DNA of 64,000 bases from Chloroflexota bacterium (GTDB lineage Bacteria > Chloroflexota > Dehalococcoidia > Lucifugimonadales > SAR202-VII-2), in contig QEVV01000001.1 in NCBI GenBank assembly GCA_003228115.1, forward strand, positions 558,001-622,000, written 5' to 3'. Within the stretch, counting starts at the first letter, position 1; the number at the start of each line of letters is the position of its first letter. Of the stretch, positions 29,730 through 38,929 are shown piece after piece. The position numbers and the translations under genes are program-made. The notes under the pieces were generated by a model. That model did not search any database and had not been told where the DNA came from. It worked only from the letters and a program-made list of their open reading frames with translations.

Positions 29730-29957
29730 ATGCCCGAACTGCGAAATGTACGGCCGGAGGATGCGATCCAGGCCTTCAGCCAGGCTGGTGGTCTTGTCCG
29801 GTGGGGCAAAGGCAGCCACATGAACATCAAGATGCCAAACGGGCAGATCGTGACCATTCCGGTGGGGCGAGGGCCGGTTAAGCAAGGGCTGCTTCGGGCG
29901 GCCATTCGTAAGGCCGGAATTACTGAAGCCGAGTACATCCGGCTTCTGGAGGCATAG
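29730..29957 (+). CDS. hicA: HicA family mRNA interferase toxin
   Basis: 75 aa; VRPEDAIQAFSQAGGLVRWGKGSHMNIKMPNGQIVTIPVGRGPVKQGLLRAAIRKAGIT. Confidence 0.92.
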   Translation: MPELRNVRPEDAIQAFSQAGGLVRWGKGSHMNIKMPNGQIVTIPVGRGPVKQGLLRAAIRKAGITEAEYIRLLEA

Positions 29958-29958
29958 C

Positions 29959-30174
29959 ATGGAATATTTCTTGATAATTCACGCGGCGGAAGAAGGCGGC
30001 TACTGGGTAGAAGTACCCGCTTTGCCGGGCTGTTTCGCACAAGGTGAGACCATTGAGGACGCGATTGAAGACGCCCGCGAGGCGATCCCTTCTCATAGGG
30101 AAGCCCTCCGAGCGGAGGGGCAAGACCTTCCCAATGAACACATTGTTGTCGCGACCACAGCCGTGGAGGGGTAA
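29959..30174 (+). CDS. hicB: HicB family antitoxin
   Basis: EYFLIIHAAEEGGYWVEVPALPGCFAQGETIEDAIEDAREAI. Confidence 0.92.
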   Translation: MEYFLIIHAAEEGGYWVEVPALPGCFAQGETIEDAIEDAREAIPSHREALRAEGQDLPNEHIVVATTAVEG

Positions 30175-30194
30175 AGCACACCCTCGCGCTGCCT

Positions 30195-30232
30195 CTCAAA
30201 AAGGGCGACACCTGGGGAGAAATGGAGTAGGG
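30195..30232 (+). repeat. direct repeat copy 2 (duplicated polA 3' end)
   Basis: ctcaaaaagggcgacacctggggagaaatggagtaggg, exactly 540 bp downstream of copy 1. Confidence 0.97.
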
Positions 30233-30235
30233 AAG

Positions 30236-30763
30236 ATGGCTAGGCGTGAGAGCAGTATCTGTTTCGCATTCGAAGGGGCTACCTACCAGGTATTCAAAGT
30301 GGTGGAGGTTCTAAGGGATAGGAACCCCCAGGTGGTAATTGCCTTCGCACAGTCCGACGATGAGCATGTCTCTCTTCACCAGCAAGACCATACCATCCTG
30401 AAAACCCACTATGATGCGCACAAACCATCTTCAGGCTGGTATCAGAGCAGAATTGAAGCGGCCCTGAGCATGGGCTTGCGGAACCCAAGCAGGCACGGTT
30501 CATATACTCATCAGATCCCCCTTTTGAGCATTGCAAACGTCAAGGGGCACTATCTGTTGGGAAAGCGAATCGAGCTCAAGAGTCTCGTTGTGACGAAACG
30601 GAAGAAATGTCAGACACTCTCCGCTCCTTCCCAGAGTTTCTGGGTGGATCTCTTCCTGTCCACCCAAGGCAACTACCACGACGGAGGAGCCTTCAGAATC
30701 GCCACCTTCCTGGGGGAAGTCTCAGGGGATGTGGCTATCGATGGCCCGATAACTAGTGCGTAG
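30236..30763 (+). CDS. hypothetical protein
   Basis: ORF track begins at 30044 but ATG 30236 lies directly after repeat copy 2; no recognised family. Confidence 0.55.
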   Translation: MARRESSICFAFEGATYQVFKVVEVLRDRNPQVVIAFAQSDDEHVSLHQQDHTILKTHYDAHKPSSGWYQSRIEAALSMGLRNPSRHGSYTHQIPLLSIANVKGHYLLGKRIELKSLVVTKRKKCQTLSAPSQSFWVDLFLSTQGNYHDGGAFRIATFLGEVSGDVAIDGPITSA

Positions 30764-30815
30764 ACATCCACCACTTGCCTATTCCAGCTTGCCTGCCTGG
30801 GCTTGACGAGCCCCC

Positions 30816-31625
30816 ATGCCTGAACTCCCAGAAGTCGAATCGCTGAGGCGCCATCTGATCAAGTCCGGCCTTGTGGGCCGGACTATCGTTGAGGCGCGGC
30901 TGGACTGGCGTAAGGCTGTCCGCGAGCCTGACCCTGATACCTTCTCTCAAGCCATTAGGGGACGCCGCGTCGAAGGAATCGAGCGGCGGGCCAAGTACCT
31001 GTTGATCCGCCTGGATGGCCCCACGCTCGTCGTACACCTGCGCATGACCGGCAACCTGACAATGGAGTCGGCTGATGCCGAACCCGCCCGTACGGTACGC
31101 AATGCCTTCGTGCTGGACGACAACCGGGAACTGCGGTTCCATGATTTCCGCAAACTAGGGCAGATGTGGCTCCTGGCTGATACAGCCCCACTGCTGTCCC
31201 GCCTTGGTCCTGAGCCCCTGGATACCGATTTCACCGCTGAGGTGCTTCAAAGCAGGCTACAAAGATCAGCACCCATCAAGCCTTTGCTTCTGGAACAGGA
31301 CGTTCTGGCAGGCGTTGGCAACATCTATGCCGATGAGGCCCTGTGGTGCGCCAAGATAGGCCCTCTACGCCCCGCTCAGGAGCTTTCCGTCGAAGAGGTC
31401 ACAAGGCTCCACCAGTGTCTACGAAGCGTGCTCACTGAGGCCACTGACCGTCTGGAAGACTCGCCACCCTTTAGCTGGCCCTCCTCTGAGTCCTTCAAGG
31501 GACCGAACGTGTTCCATGTGCCAAGGCGCGAAGGAGAAATTTGCTCCCGCTGTGGCGGCCCAATCTCTAAACGAACGATTCGAGGCCGCAGCGCCTATTT
31601 CTGCCCGGCGTGCCAGCGGAACTGA
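30816..31625 (+). CDS. mutM: formamidopyrimidine-DNA glycosylase
   Basis: MPELPEVESLRRHL; LLEQDVLAGVGNIYADEALW; C-terminal zinc finger CSRCGGPISKRTIRGRSAYFCPACQ. Confidence 0.96.
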   Translation: MPELPEVESLRRHLIKSGLVGRTIVEARLDWRKAVREPDPDTFSQAIRGRRVEGIERRAKYLLIRLDGPTLVVHLRMTGNLTMESADAEPARTVRNAFVLDDNRELRFHDFRKLGQMWLLADTAPLLSRLGPEPLDTDFTAEVLQSRLQRSAPIKPLLLEQDVLAGVGNIYADEALWCAKIGPLRPAQELSVEEVTRLHQCLRSVLTEATDRLEDSPPFSWPSSESFKGPNVFHVPRREGEICSRCGGPISKRTIRGRSAYFCPACQRN

Positions 31626-31691
31626 ACGCATTGACTAGGCTGGCGGCGCTGCATACAATCCAACTCAGATGCTTCAGGTAGGAGGAACGAG

Positions 31692-31958
31692 ATGCCCCTA
31701 TACGAATACGTTTGCAATGAATGCGGCGATCGCATGGAAGTGCTGCGCACTATGACCAAGTCGGACGAGGCCGTCACATGCCTCTCATGCAGCGCGCCGG
31801 CCCGCCGGGTTCTGTCGGTCTTTGCCTCCCGAACGAAAGCCGGGGCGGGTACCGGTATGGCCTCCCCTGGCGACTTCCCGAACTTCCCGACCCCCAGCAC
31901 GCCAGGCGGTGGCTTCGGCGGTTGCGGCGCGGGCGCGGGCGGGTGCGCCTGCCACTGA
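31692..31958 (+). CDS. FmdB family zinc-ribbon protein
   Basis: MPLYEYVCNECGDRMEVLRTMTKSDEAVTCLSCSAPARRVLS. Confidence 0.92.
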   Translation: MPLYEYVCNECGDRMEVLRTMTKSDEAVTCLSCSAPARRVLSVFASRTKAGAGTGMASPGDFPNFPTPSTPGGGFGGCGAGAGGCACH

Positions 31959-32232
31959 CCGCAGCTTTCGACCTCAGGGTGCTCTTGGGACGCTAAGGTT
32001 CCCAGGAGTTGAATATCGTCTAAGCGTAAGGGGCGGAGGAGAGGGAGCGGCTGTTAACCGCTTGCTCTTCCCTGCCCCTACCCATGTGCAACGGGTCAGC
32101 GGCCTCAACTAGCTATAAACGGGCTCATCTCGCTTGTTGAGCCATAGCGGCCATGCTACAATTTCGCCGTTCCTAGCTGGCCTTTGCGAGCACGCGTGCA
32201 CCAGCTTCAACGGGATTAATCAGGAGTTCAAC

Positions 32233-33309
32233 TTGGGCAAAATCAACACGGCCATAGTGGGTCTGGGCAACTGCGCCTCGTCGCTGGTGCAAGGCATCGT
32301 CAAATACGAAGGCATCGACGACGACAAGTTCGTCCCTGGCATCATGCACCCCCGCATAGGCGAGTATCACATAAGCGATATCAACATCGTCGCAGCCTTT
32401 GACATCGACAAGAACAAGGTGGGCAAAGACGTTTCAGAGGCCATCTTCACAGAGCCCAACAACACGGTAAAGTTCCAGGACGTACCCAAGATGGGCGTGA
32501 CCGTCGAGCGAGGCATGACCCATGACGGTCTTGGGAAATACCTGAGCGAGATCATTACCAAAGCGCCCGGCCCAACGGCGGACATCGTTGGCATCCTCAA
32601 GGAGCGCAAAGTCGATGTACTAGTGAACTTCCTCCCCGTGGGCTCCGAGGAGGCCACCAAATGGTACGTGGAGCAGGCCCTTCAGGCGGGCGTCGCTATG
32701 GTCAACTGCATCCCCGTGTTCATTGCACGTGAAAAGTACTGGGGAGGCAGGTTCAAGGAAGCCGGACTGCCGATCATTGGCGACGATGTGAAGTCTCAGG
32801 TGGGTGCAACCATAACCCACCGGATGCTGACCACATTGTTCCGGCAGCGGGGCGTCCACCTAGACCAGACCTATCAACTAAACTTCGGCGGCAACACAGA
32901 CTTCCTCAACATGCTTGAGCGGGACCGCTTGGAATCTAAAAAGATATCCAAGACCAATTCCGTTACATCGCAGCTCGACTATGAGCTACCCAAAACGTCG
33001 GTTCACGTTGGCCCCAGCGACCATGTGCCCTGGCTGGGCGACCGCAAGTGGTGTTACATCCGCATGGAAGGACACACGTTCGGAGATGTACCGCTGAATC
33101 TTGAGTTGAAGCTTGAGGTTTGGGACAGTCCCAACTCAGCAGGCGTTGTTGTGGACGCAATCCGATGCTGCAAACTGGCCTTGGACCGGGGGATTGCCGG
33201 GGCACTAAAGGGTCCTTCCGCCTACCTGATGAAGTCTCCCCCAACCCAGTACACCGACGATAAAGCACGCATAATGATTGAGGAGTTCATCGCCGGCGGC
33301 AAGGCTTAA
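32233..33309 (+). CDS. ino1: inositol-3-phosphate (myo-inositol-1-phosphate) synthase; proposed TTG start
   Basis: [22 protein letters not shown] ... [21 protein letters not shown] ... [17 protein letters not shown] 6 nt 5' of TTG 32233. Confidence 0.93.
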   Translation: MGKINTAIVGLGNCASSLVQGIVKYEGIDDDKFVPGIMHPRIGEYHISDINIVAAFDIDKNKVGKDVSEAIFTEPNNTVKFQDVPKMGVTVERGMTHDGLGKYLSEIITKAPGPTADIVGILKERKVDVLVNFLPVGSEEATKWYVEQALQAGVAMVNCIPVFIAREKYWGGRFKEAGLPIIGDDVKSQVGATITHRMLTTLFRQRGVHLDQTYQLNFGGNTDFLNMLERDRLESKKISKTNSVTSQLDYELPKTSVHVGPSDHVPWLGDRKWCYIRMEGHTFGDVPLNLELKLEVWDSPNSAGVVVDAIRCCKLALDRGIAGALKGPSAYLMKSPPTQYTDDKARIMIEEFIAGGKA

Positions 33310-33377
33310 CGGTTGCCTAACCGCAGCGCGGTGGCGTCGCCTGTCTCACAGGCGGCAGTCAATGGCAGCAGGTAGCC

Positions 33378-34505
33378 ATGAAGGTCGGCTTAGTCTGCCC
33401 CTATGACTTCTCCTATCCCGGCGGGGTGTCGTCGCACATCGCCAACCTGGCCGCCGAGTTAACCCGGCGCGATCACTCCGTCAAAATCATCGCCCCGAGT
33501 TCCGGACGGCCATCCGATTCACCGAATTTCATTAGGCTTGGCCGCTCTTTCCCCGTACCCACGCACGGTTCCATTGCTCGAATCTCCTTCTCCGTATGGC
33601 GCCGCGCCCAGGTGAGAGCAACCTTCGAACGAGAGAAGTTCGATGTCATTCACATCCATGAGCCCCTGTCGCCCGTGCTCCCGCTCATGGCTCTGTACTT
33701 CTCAAAAGCATTGACCGTAGGAACGTTTCACGCCTTCCACAGGAGCACCAAGCTCTATTGGGCGTCTCAGCCCCTCCTCCGGGGGGCCATCCGCAAGCTC
33801 CACGGCCGAATTGCTGTCTCAATACCAGCCAGGGACTACGTTAGCCGGTACTTCCCGGGGGAGTACCGGCTCATCCCCAACGGAATCGACGTTGACCACT
33901 TCGCCAAGCCCGCAGACCCGATAGAGGAATTCCAGGATGGCAAGATCAATATCCTATTCGTCGGCAGGCGGGAAAAACGGAAAGGGTTGAAGCATCTTCT
34001 GGCCGCATTTAGCGCCCTCAAGTGGCGTTGCCCTAACACGCGGCTCATTGTCGTTGGGGAGGGCCACCCAGACCCGGAGTGCCAGCGTATCATCGCCGAG
34101 CGGCAAATTCAGGATGTTGTATTCACAGGACCCATTCCGTATGGCGCCCTACCCCAGTATTACGCGTCAGCAGACATCTTCTGCTCCCCAGCTACAGGGG
34201 CAGAGAGTTTCGGAATCGTTTTGCTCGAGGCGATGGCGGCGGGAAAGCCCATAGTCGCTAGCAACATTGAGGGATACGCCAGTGTCCTGGAAGATGGCAG
34301 GGACGGCGTCTTGGTGCCGCCAATGCAAGATGAGGCGCTAGCGCAGGCGTTGGAGACCCTGGTGAAAGAACCGGAAACCCGAGCGCGGATGGGGTCCCAC
34401 GGACAAGAAAGAAGCAAGGACTATCGATGGGAGGTCGTAGCCTCTAGAGTCCTCGACTACTACGAAGAGTTGCTACAACAGAAAAAAGAGCCTGCAACCC
34501 CTTAG
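33378..34505 (+). CDS. GT4-family glycosyltransferase, PimA-like
   Basis: MKVGLVCPYDFSYPGGVSSHIANLAAEL; GAESFGIVLLEAMAAGKPIVASNIEGY. Confidence 0.9.
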   Translation: MKVGLVCPYDFSYPGGVSSHIANLAAELTRRDHSVKIIAPSSGRPSDSPNFIRLGRSFPVPTHGSIARISFSVWRRAQVRATFEREKFDVIHIHEPLSPVLPLMALYFSKALTVGTFHAFHRSTKLYWASQPLLRGAIRKLHGRIAVSIPARDYVSRYFPGEYRLIPNGIDVDHFAKPADPIEEFQDGKINILFVGRREKRKGLKHLLAAFSALKWRCPNTRLIVVGEGHPDPECQRIIAERQIQDVVFTGPIPYGALPQYYASADIFCSPATGAESFGIVLLEAMAAGKPIVASNIEGYASVLEDGRDGVLVPPMQDEALAQALETLVKEPETRARMGSHGQERSKDYRWEVVASRVLDYYEELLQQKKEPATP

Positions 34506-34539
34506 CAAGAAATATCCAGCCTCCCCGACAGTCATACTT

Positions 34540-35136
34540 ATGGCCAAACCAACATTTAAGAACAATGTGCGCCGCCGCCTTGCCATGCCCGTCGCTAGGA
34601 TGCTAGCAGCGTTGGGCGTTACGCCGAATATGGTGACGATGGGTGGCCTCGTGTTTGTTCTGGTGGCGGGCTACCTTGCGTCCCAGGGCTGGTTCATAGC
34701 GGCTGGCCTCGTGCTTCTCTTCTCCGGCGGCTTCGATGCTGTCGATGGCACACTAGCGCGGCTGACCGGCAAGAGCAGCGACGCCGGCGCCTTCCTCGAC
34801 TCCTTCACTGACCGGCTGGCGGAGGCTGGGTTCCTAGGGGGGATGGCCTGGTATTACCTGAGCCAAGAACCCCCTGCCCTCGGCGGGGCGATGCTTGCCT
34901 TCGGCACATTCGTAGCCTCTGTCATGGTTAGCTACGCACGGGCCAGATCAGAGGGGCTGGGCATCGAATGCAGCATAGGTGCTGTTGCACGCACGGAGCG
35001 AGTACTGATCATGGGCATTGGCGTGGCGATAGGTTTCCCCACGCCAACCCTTTGGGCGGTCTTCGCCCTGTCGGCCCTCACTGCGACGAGGCGATTTATA
35101 CACACGTTCAGAGAAGCGAAGAAGCGGCAGAGCTGA
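34540..35136 (+). CDS. CDP-alcohol phosphatidyltransferase family protein
   Basis: FDAVDGTLARLTGKSSDAGAFLDSFTDR matches the DG-AR-G-D-D signature. Confidence 0.92.
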   Translation: MAKPTFKNNVRRRLAMPVARMLAALGVTPNMVTMGGLVFVLVAGYLASQGWFIAAGLVLLFSGGFDAVDGTLARLTGKSSDAGAFLDSFTDRLAEAGFLGGMAWYYLSQEPPALGGAMLAFGTFVASVMVSYARARSEGLGIECSIGAVARTERVLIMGIGVAIGFPTPTLWAVFALSALTATRRFIHTFREAKKRQS

Positions 35137-35189
35137 TCGGCGTCGGCAGGTGTAGCGGCTGCGTTTGAGGAAGACTTGAACCGTACGAC

Positions 35190-36297
35190 CTAGCTCTTCG
35201 CCCCTACCATCGATTTCAGGTAGGCCTCAAGAATCGGGTCGATCTCCCCATCAAGAACAGATTCTGTGTTTGGCGTCTCGTAGCCCGAGCGGTGATCCTT
35301 GATCAATTGGTACGGGTGAAGGACATAGCTCCGAATTTGGTTCCCCCACCCAGCAGAAACGTGCTCGCCCCGCAGCTGAGACTGCTCCTCGGACCGGCGC
35401 TTCATTTCCCGCTCTAGTAGCCGCGCCTTTAGAACCTTCATCGCCATGGCGCGATTCTGGTGCTGGGATCGCTCGTTCTGGCATGAGACGACAATGCCCG
35501 ATGGCAAATGTGTCAGGCGCACCGCTGTGGAGTTCTTTTGGACGTGCTGGCCACCCGCCCCGCTCGCCCTGAAAACATCCACTCGAAGGTCGGAATTATC
35601 GACCTCAATCTCTGGCGCGTCCTCAACCTCTGGAACCACCTCGACAAGCGCGAACGATGTGTGGCGTAGCTTGTTGGCGTCGAATGGGGAAAGCCTAACC
35701 AGGCGATGCACTCCCCTTTCTGACTTTAGATACCCATACGCCCAGCGTCCATCAATTTCTATCGTTGCGCTCTTTATCCCAGCTTCCTCCCCTTGAGAGA
35801 CGTCGATCACCTCCGCCTTGAAGCGTCGGCGCTCCGCCCAGCGAAGGTACATGCGCATCAACATTTCCGCCCAGTCCTGGGACTCGGTACCACCAGCGCC
35901 CGCGTGGATAGAGAGGAAGCAGTTGACGCGGTCGTACTCTCCCGAAAGAGCCAGTTCGAACTCACGCCGCTCCACTTCCTTGAGAAGTTGTGCTACCTCC
36001 GACTCCAGACTTCCGAGGAGAGAGTCGTCATTCGACTCCAGTGACAGAGCGATAAGATCCAACGACGAAGACGCCGTTCCTTCCAGGCCTCGCCAGGTGT
36101 CTACGGTCTCCTTCAACGTGGCGATCTGCTGCATGTGCCTCCCAGCTGCCTGGGCGTCATCCCAGAATTCAGGCTGAGCGGCCTCTTCCTCCAACCGGGC
36201 GATCTCTATCTCTTTGGGGGATACCTCAAAGACGCTCCTCGATTCCCCTTATCCGGGTAACGAGCTGCTCGAGTTGGCCCTGCAGGTCTTGAAGCAT
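35190..36297 (-). CDS. prfB: peptide chain release factor 2, expressed via +1 programmed frameshift (TGA at 36226-36228)
   Basis: ATG 36297: MLQDLQGQLEQLVTRIRGIEERL-CTT TGA; +1 shift gives EVSPKEIEIARLEEEAAQPEFWDD...; GGQHVQKNSTAVRLTHLPSG (GGQ motif). Confidence 0.93.
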
Positions 36298-36353
36298 CTT
36301 CCGGTGTTCTCCTTGATGAATTCTTGGTCTCGGTAACCGTACTGTGAGCGACG

Positions 36354-37067
36354 TTAGGTAAGCAATTCCAACTGTTCTTGGGATCCGGGCGCCATTTCGG
36401 GCAACTTCCCAGCGGCCGCATTGTGCGCCAGAGCGATGGGCTTGGGCAATCTGATGCGGTCCCGGCAGGCCAGGACCCAGCGGACAGCCGTCTCAAGGTC
36501 CACCATATGCCCAATGGAAACAAAGATGGGTGATACGCCCGTCTTGACCCGAACTGCGGCGCCAATGACCTCGTCCTTGTCTATCAGCGGGGCCCACGCC
36601 CCTTGTTCAGCGACCAGCCCTTCGTAACGACCTCGGAGGATGTTCTTAGCGCATCCCACCGTCGGAATTTCCAAGAGCAGCCCGATATGGCAAGCGATGC
36701 CGAAACGCCGGGGATGGGCCAATCCATGACCATCCACGAGCACAAAATCGGGTATGGTAGTGAGCTTCTCCAAAGCGGCCAGAATCGGCGGCGACTCTCG
36801 AAACGAAAGAAGGCCTGGGATATAGGGCATCTTTGGCGTTGCCTCTGCGGTCCTCACCTCCACAATCCCCATGTCAGGCAGCCGCACGACTACTGCCGCT
36901 CCACGCGCCCTGCCGTCCTGATCCGGAGGTGACAGGTCAACGCCAGCCACCAACTTCGGGTCGCTGTCCAAAGGCGATAGCCGCACAACCTCAGACGCCA
37001 AACGCCGTTGGATTTCCCGCGCCTCTGCCGTATTCACGTCCCATGTGTGCAGAGCCCTAGCCTTCAC
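36354..37067 (-). CDS. nfi: endonuclease V
   Basis: LVAGVDLSPP; YIPGLLSFRESPPILAALEKL; VDGHGLAHPRRFGIACHIGLLLEIPTVGCAK. Confidence 0.95.
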   Translation of the reverse strand: MKARALHTWDVNTAEAREIQRRLASEVVRLSPLDSDPKLVAGVDLSPPDQDGRARGAAVVVRLPDMGIVEVRTAEATPKMPYIPGLLSFRESPPILAALEKLTTIPDFVLVDGHGLAHPRRFGIACHIGLLLEIPTVGCAKNILRGRYEGLVAEQGAWAPLIDKDEVIGAAVRVKTGVSPIFVSIGHMVDLETAVRWVLACRDRIRLPKPIALAHNAAAGKLPEMAPGSQEQLELLT

Positions 37068-37185
37068 AACGTCATTATAACAGTCGCCTACGCCTAGACT
37101 CTGTTACGGACGCTTCGTATAATGAGCCTAGCCAATCTGACCCACGCTACGGCGAAGTTGCGTCGGCCTATCAAAGGCCGCCCAG

Positions 37186-38349
37186 ATGGCCTCAGCCAAG
37201 CCTATCCCTCTCAATTCAATGACTACCCAACCAACACCTCAACCACAATTCAAAACCACCCATCCCTCCGCAGGGGCCAAGGTGGCTGTCGTCCGTACGA
37301 GTCCAGAAACCGTCTTAGCAGACGTCGCTCGGGCTATGGACCTAGCTGAGGCGCAGCGCTACTTGCCCTTGGACAAAGAAACCCTCCTCAAAATCAACAT
37401 CTCATGGCAACATTGGTACCCAGCCTGCTCAACGTCTCCCTACCAGCTGGAAGGCGTTATCCAGGCCCTTCAGTCGTGGGGCTACAAAGACCTCATCCCC
37501 GCCCATAACGGCACCGTTGTTGTGAAGTCCCGTGAGGGCGAGATCAACAACCGCCACAAGCCTGTCACGGACAAATATGGGCTCAAACCCGTCCACCTGG
37601 ACACGGACCCCGATGTTGAGTGGGTCCGTTATGAGCCCAAGCGCGAGCTCTTGGTACTAGACAAAATCTTTCCAGAGGGCATATTCATACCAGGGCCACT
37701 CATGGGCAGGAACATCGTGCATCTGCCCACCATGAAGACCCACGTGTTCACCACAATGACCGGGGCGCTAAAGAATGCCTTCGGCGGTCTGCTGCACCGC
37801 AAGCGCCACTGGACCCACTCCCTCATCCACGAGACGCTTGTGGACCTTTTGGCCATTCAGCACGATATCCACCCCGGCCTCTTCGCCGTAATGGATGGGA
37901 CACTTGCAGGTGACGGTCCTGGCCCACGGGCGATGCGATGGCATGTAAAGAACACATTCTTGGCCAGCGCCGATCAGGTAGCGATCGATGCGATTGCCGC
38001 CAAGATGATGGGCTTTGACCCCATGTCTATTAAGTGCATTCGCCTGGCGCACGAGATGGGCCTGGGCTGTGGCGACCCTTCACAAATCGAGGTCGTCGGA
38101 GAGGACATCTCCGAAGTGAACTGGAAGTTCGAGGGAAAGAAGGAAACCTTCGCCAGCCGGGGACAGAAGCTGATCTACTGGGGGCCACTCAAGCCCCTGG
38201 AGACCCTGCTCCTTCGCACTCCCCTTGTTCCTTGGGCCATCTTCGCCTCGAACGCCTACTACAACGGCTATTGGCTGAATGTGGTGGGTAAGCGCCGCAT
38301 TCGAGATGCGCTCAAGACAGACTGGGGCAAGCTCTTCCTAGACTACTAG
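37186..38349 (+). CDS. DUF362 domain protein
   Basis: LPTMKTHVFTTMTGALKNAFGGL; VMDGTLAGDGPGPRAM; SADQVAIDAIAAKMMGFDP. Confidence 0.85.
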   Translation: MASAKPIPLNSMTTQPTPQPQFKTTHPSAGAKVAVVRTSPETVLADVARAMDLAEAQRYLPLDKETLLKINISWQHWYPACSTSPYQLEGVIQALQSWGYKDLIPAHNGTVVVKSREGEINNRHKPVTDKYGLKPVHLDTDPDVEWVRYEPKRELLVLDKIFPEGIFIPGPLMGRNIVHLPTMKTHVFTTMTGALKNAFGGLLHRKRHWTHSLIHETLVDLLAIQHDIHPGLFAVMDGTLAGDGPGPRAMRWHVKNTFLASADQVAIDAIAAKMMGFDPMSIKCIRLAHEMGLGCGDPSQIEVVGEDISEVNWKFEGKKETFASRGQKLIYWGPLKPLETLLLRTPLVPWAIFASNAYYNGYWLNVVGKRRIRDALKTDWGKLFLDY

Positions 38350-38508
38350 AGAGCACGCGTCCAACCCTCTGTGTTGAAGGGGTCTCCGTTCGTTCTACGG
38401 GGCCGAAGGTGGGACATTTCAAGAGGCTTGCGTTCCTCAGCCGCAGCAGGCCTCAGAACGAACCTCCTATCTCAAGCCCACGCATCCTCAACCAACGAGA
38501 GGTTATCC

Positions 38509-38877
38509 ATGAACTACACTCGCATTTACACGGACGAGGCGGGTGAAACGCACTTCGAAGACCTGCCCATTGACCTCATCCCCCGCGACTTTGCACCGCC
38601 GGCCGGCCTCATCAACGTGTCGGATCCTATCCCCGCAGCGCATCTTGTGTTCTTCATGGTGCCGCCTGGCTGGGTCGGAAACTGGCACCCCGCGCCCCGG
38701 CGGCAATATTACGCCCACCTTGCAGGAACATTGGACGTGAGTGTAAGCGACGGAAGCGTTCGAAGAGTTCAGCCAGGCGACATTGCACTGCTAGAGGATG
38801 TCACCGGGAAGGGACATGAGACCCGGACAGCCAGTGACACAGAGGCGCAGGGGATATTCATACAGTTGCCCGACTAG
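38509..38877 (+). CDS. small cupin domain protein
   Basis: NWHPAPRRQYYAHLAGTLDVSVSDGSVRRVQPGDIALLEDVTGKGHETR. Confidence 0.75.
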   Translation: MNYTRIYTDEAGETHFEDLPIDLIPRDFAPPAGLINVSDPIPAAHLVFFMVPPGWVGNWHPAPRRQYYAHLAGTLDVSVSDGSVRRVQPGDIALLEDVTGKGHETRTASDTEAQGIFIQLPD

Positions 38878-38929
38878 CCGACGATTCGGCCAATGCCAAG
38901 GCCAGATAGCTGGCGGTGCTGCTCTCTCG

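Noticed and set aside
29070-29960. 296-aa minus ORF antisense to polA
   Set aside because: Antisense shadow of strongly supported polymerase domain; no family resemblance.
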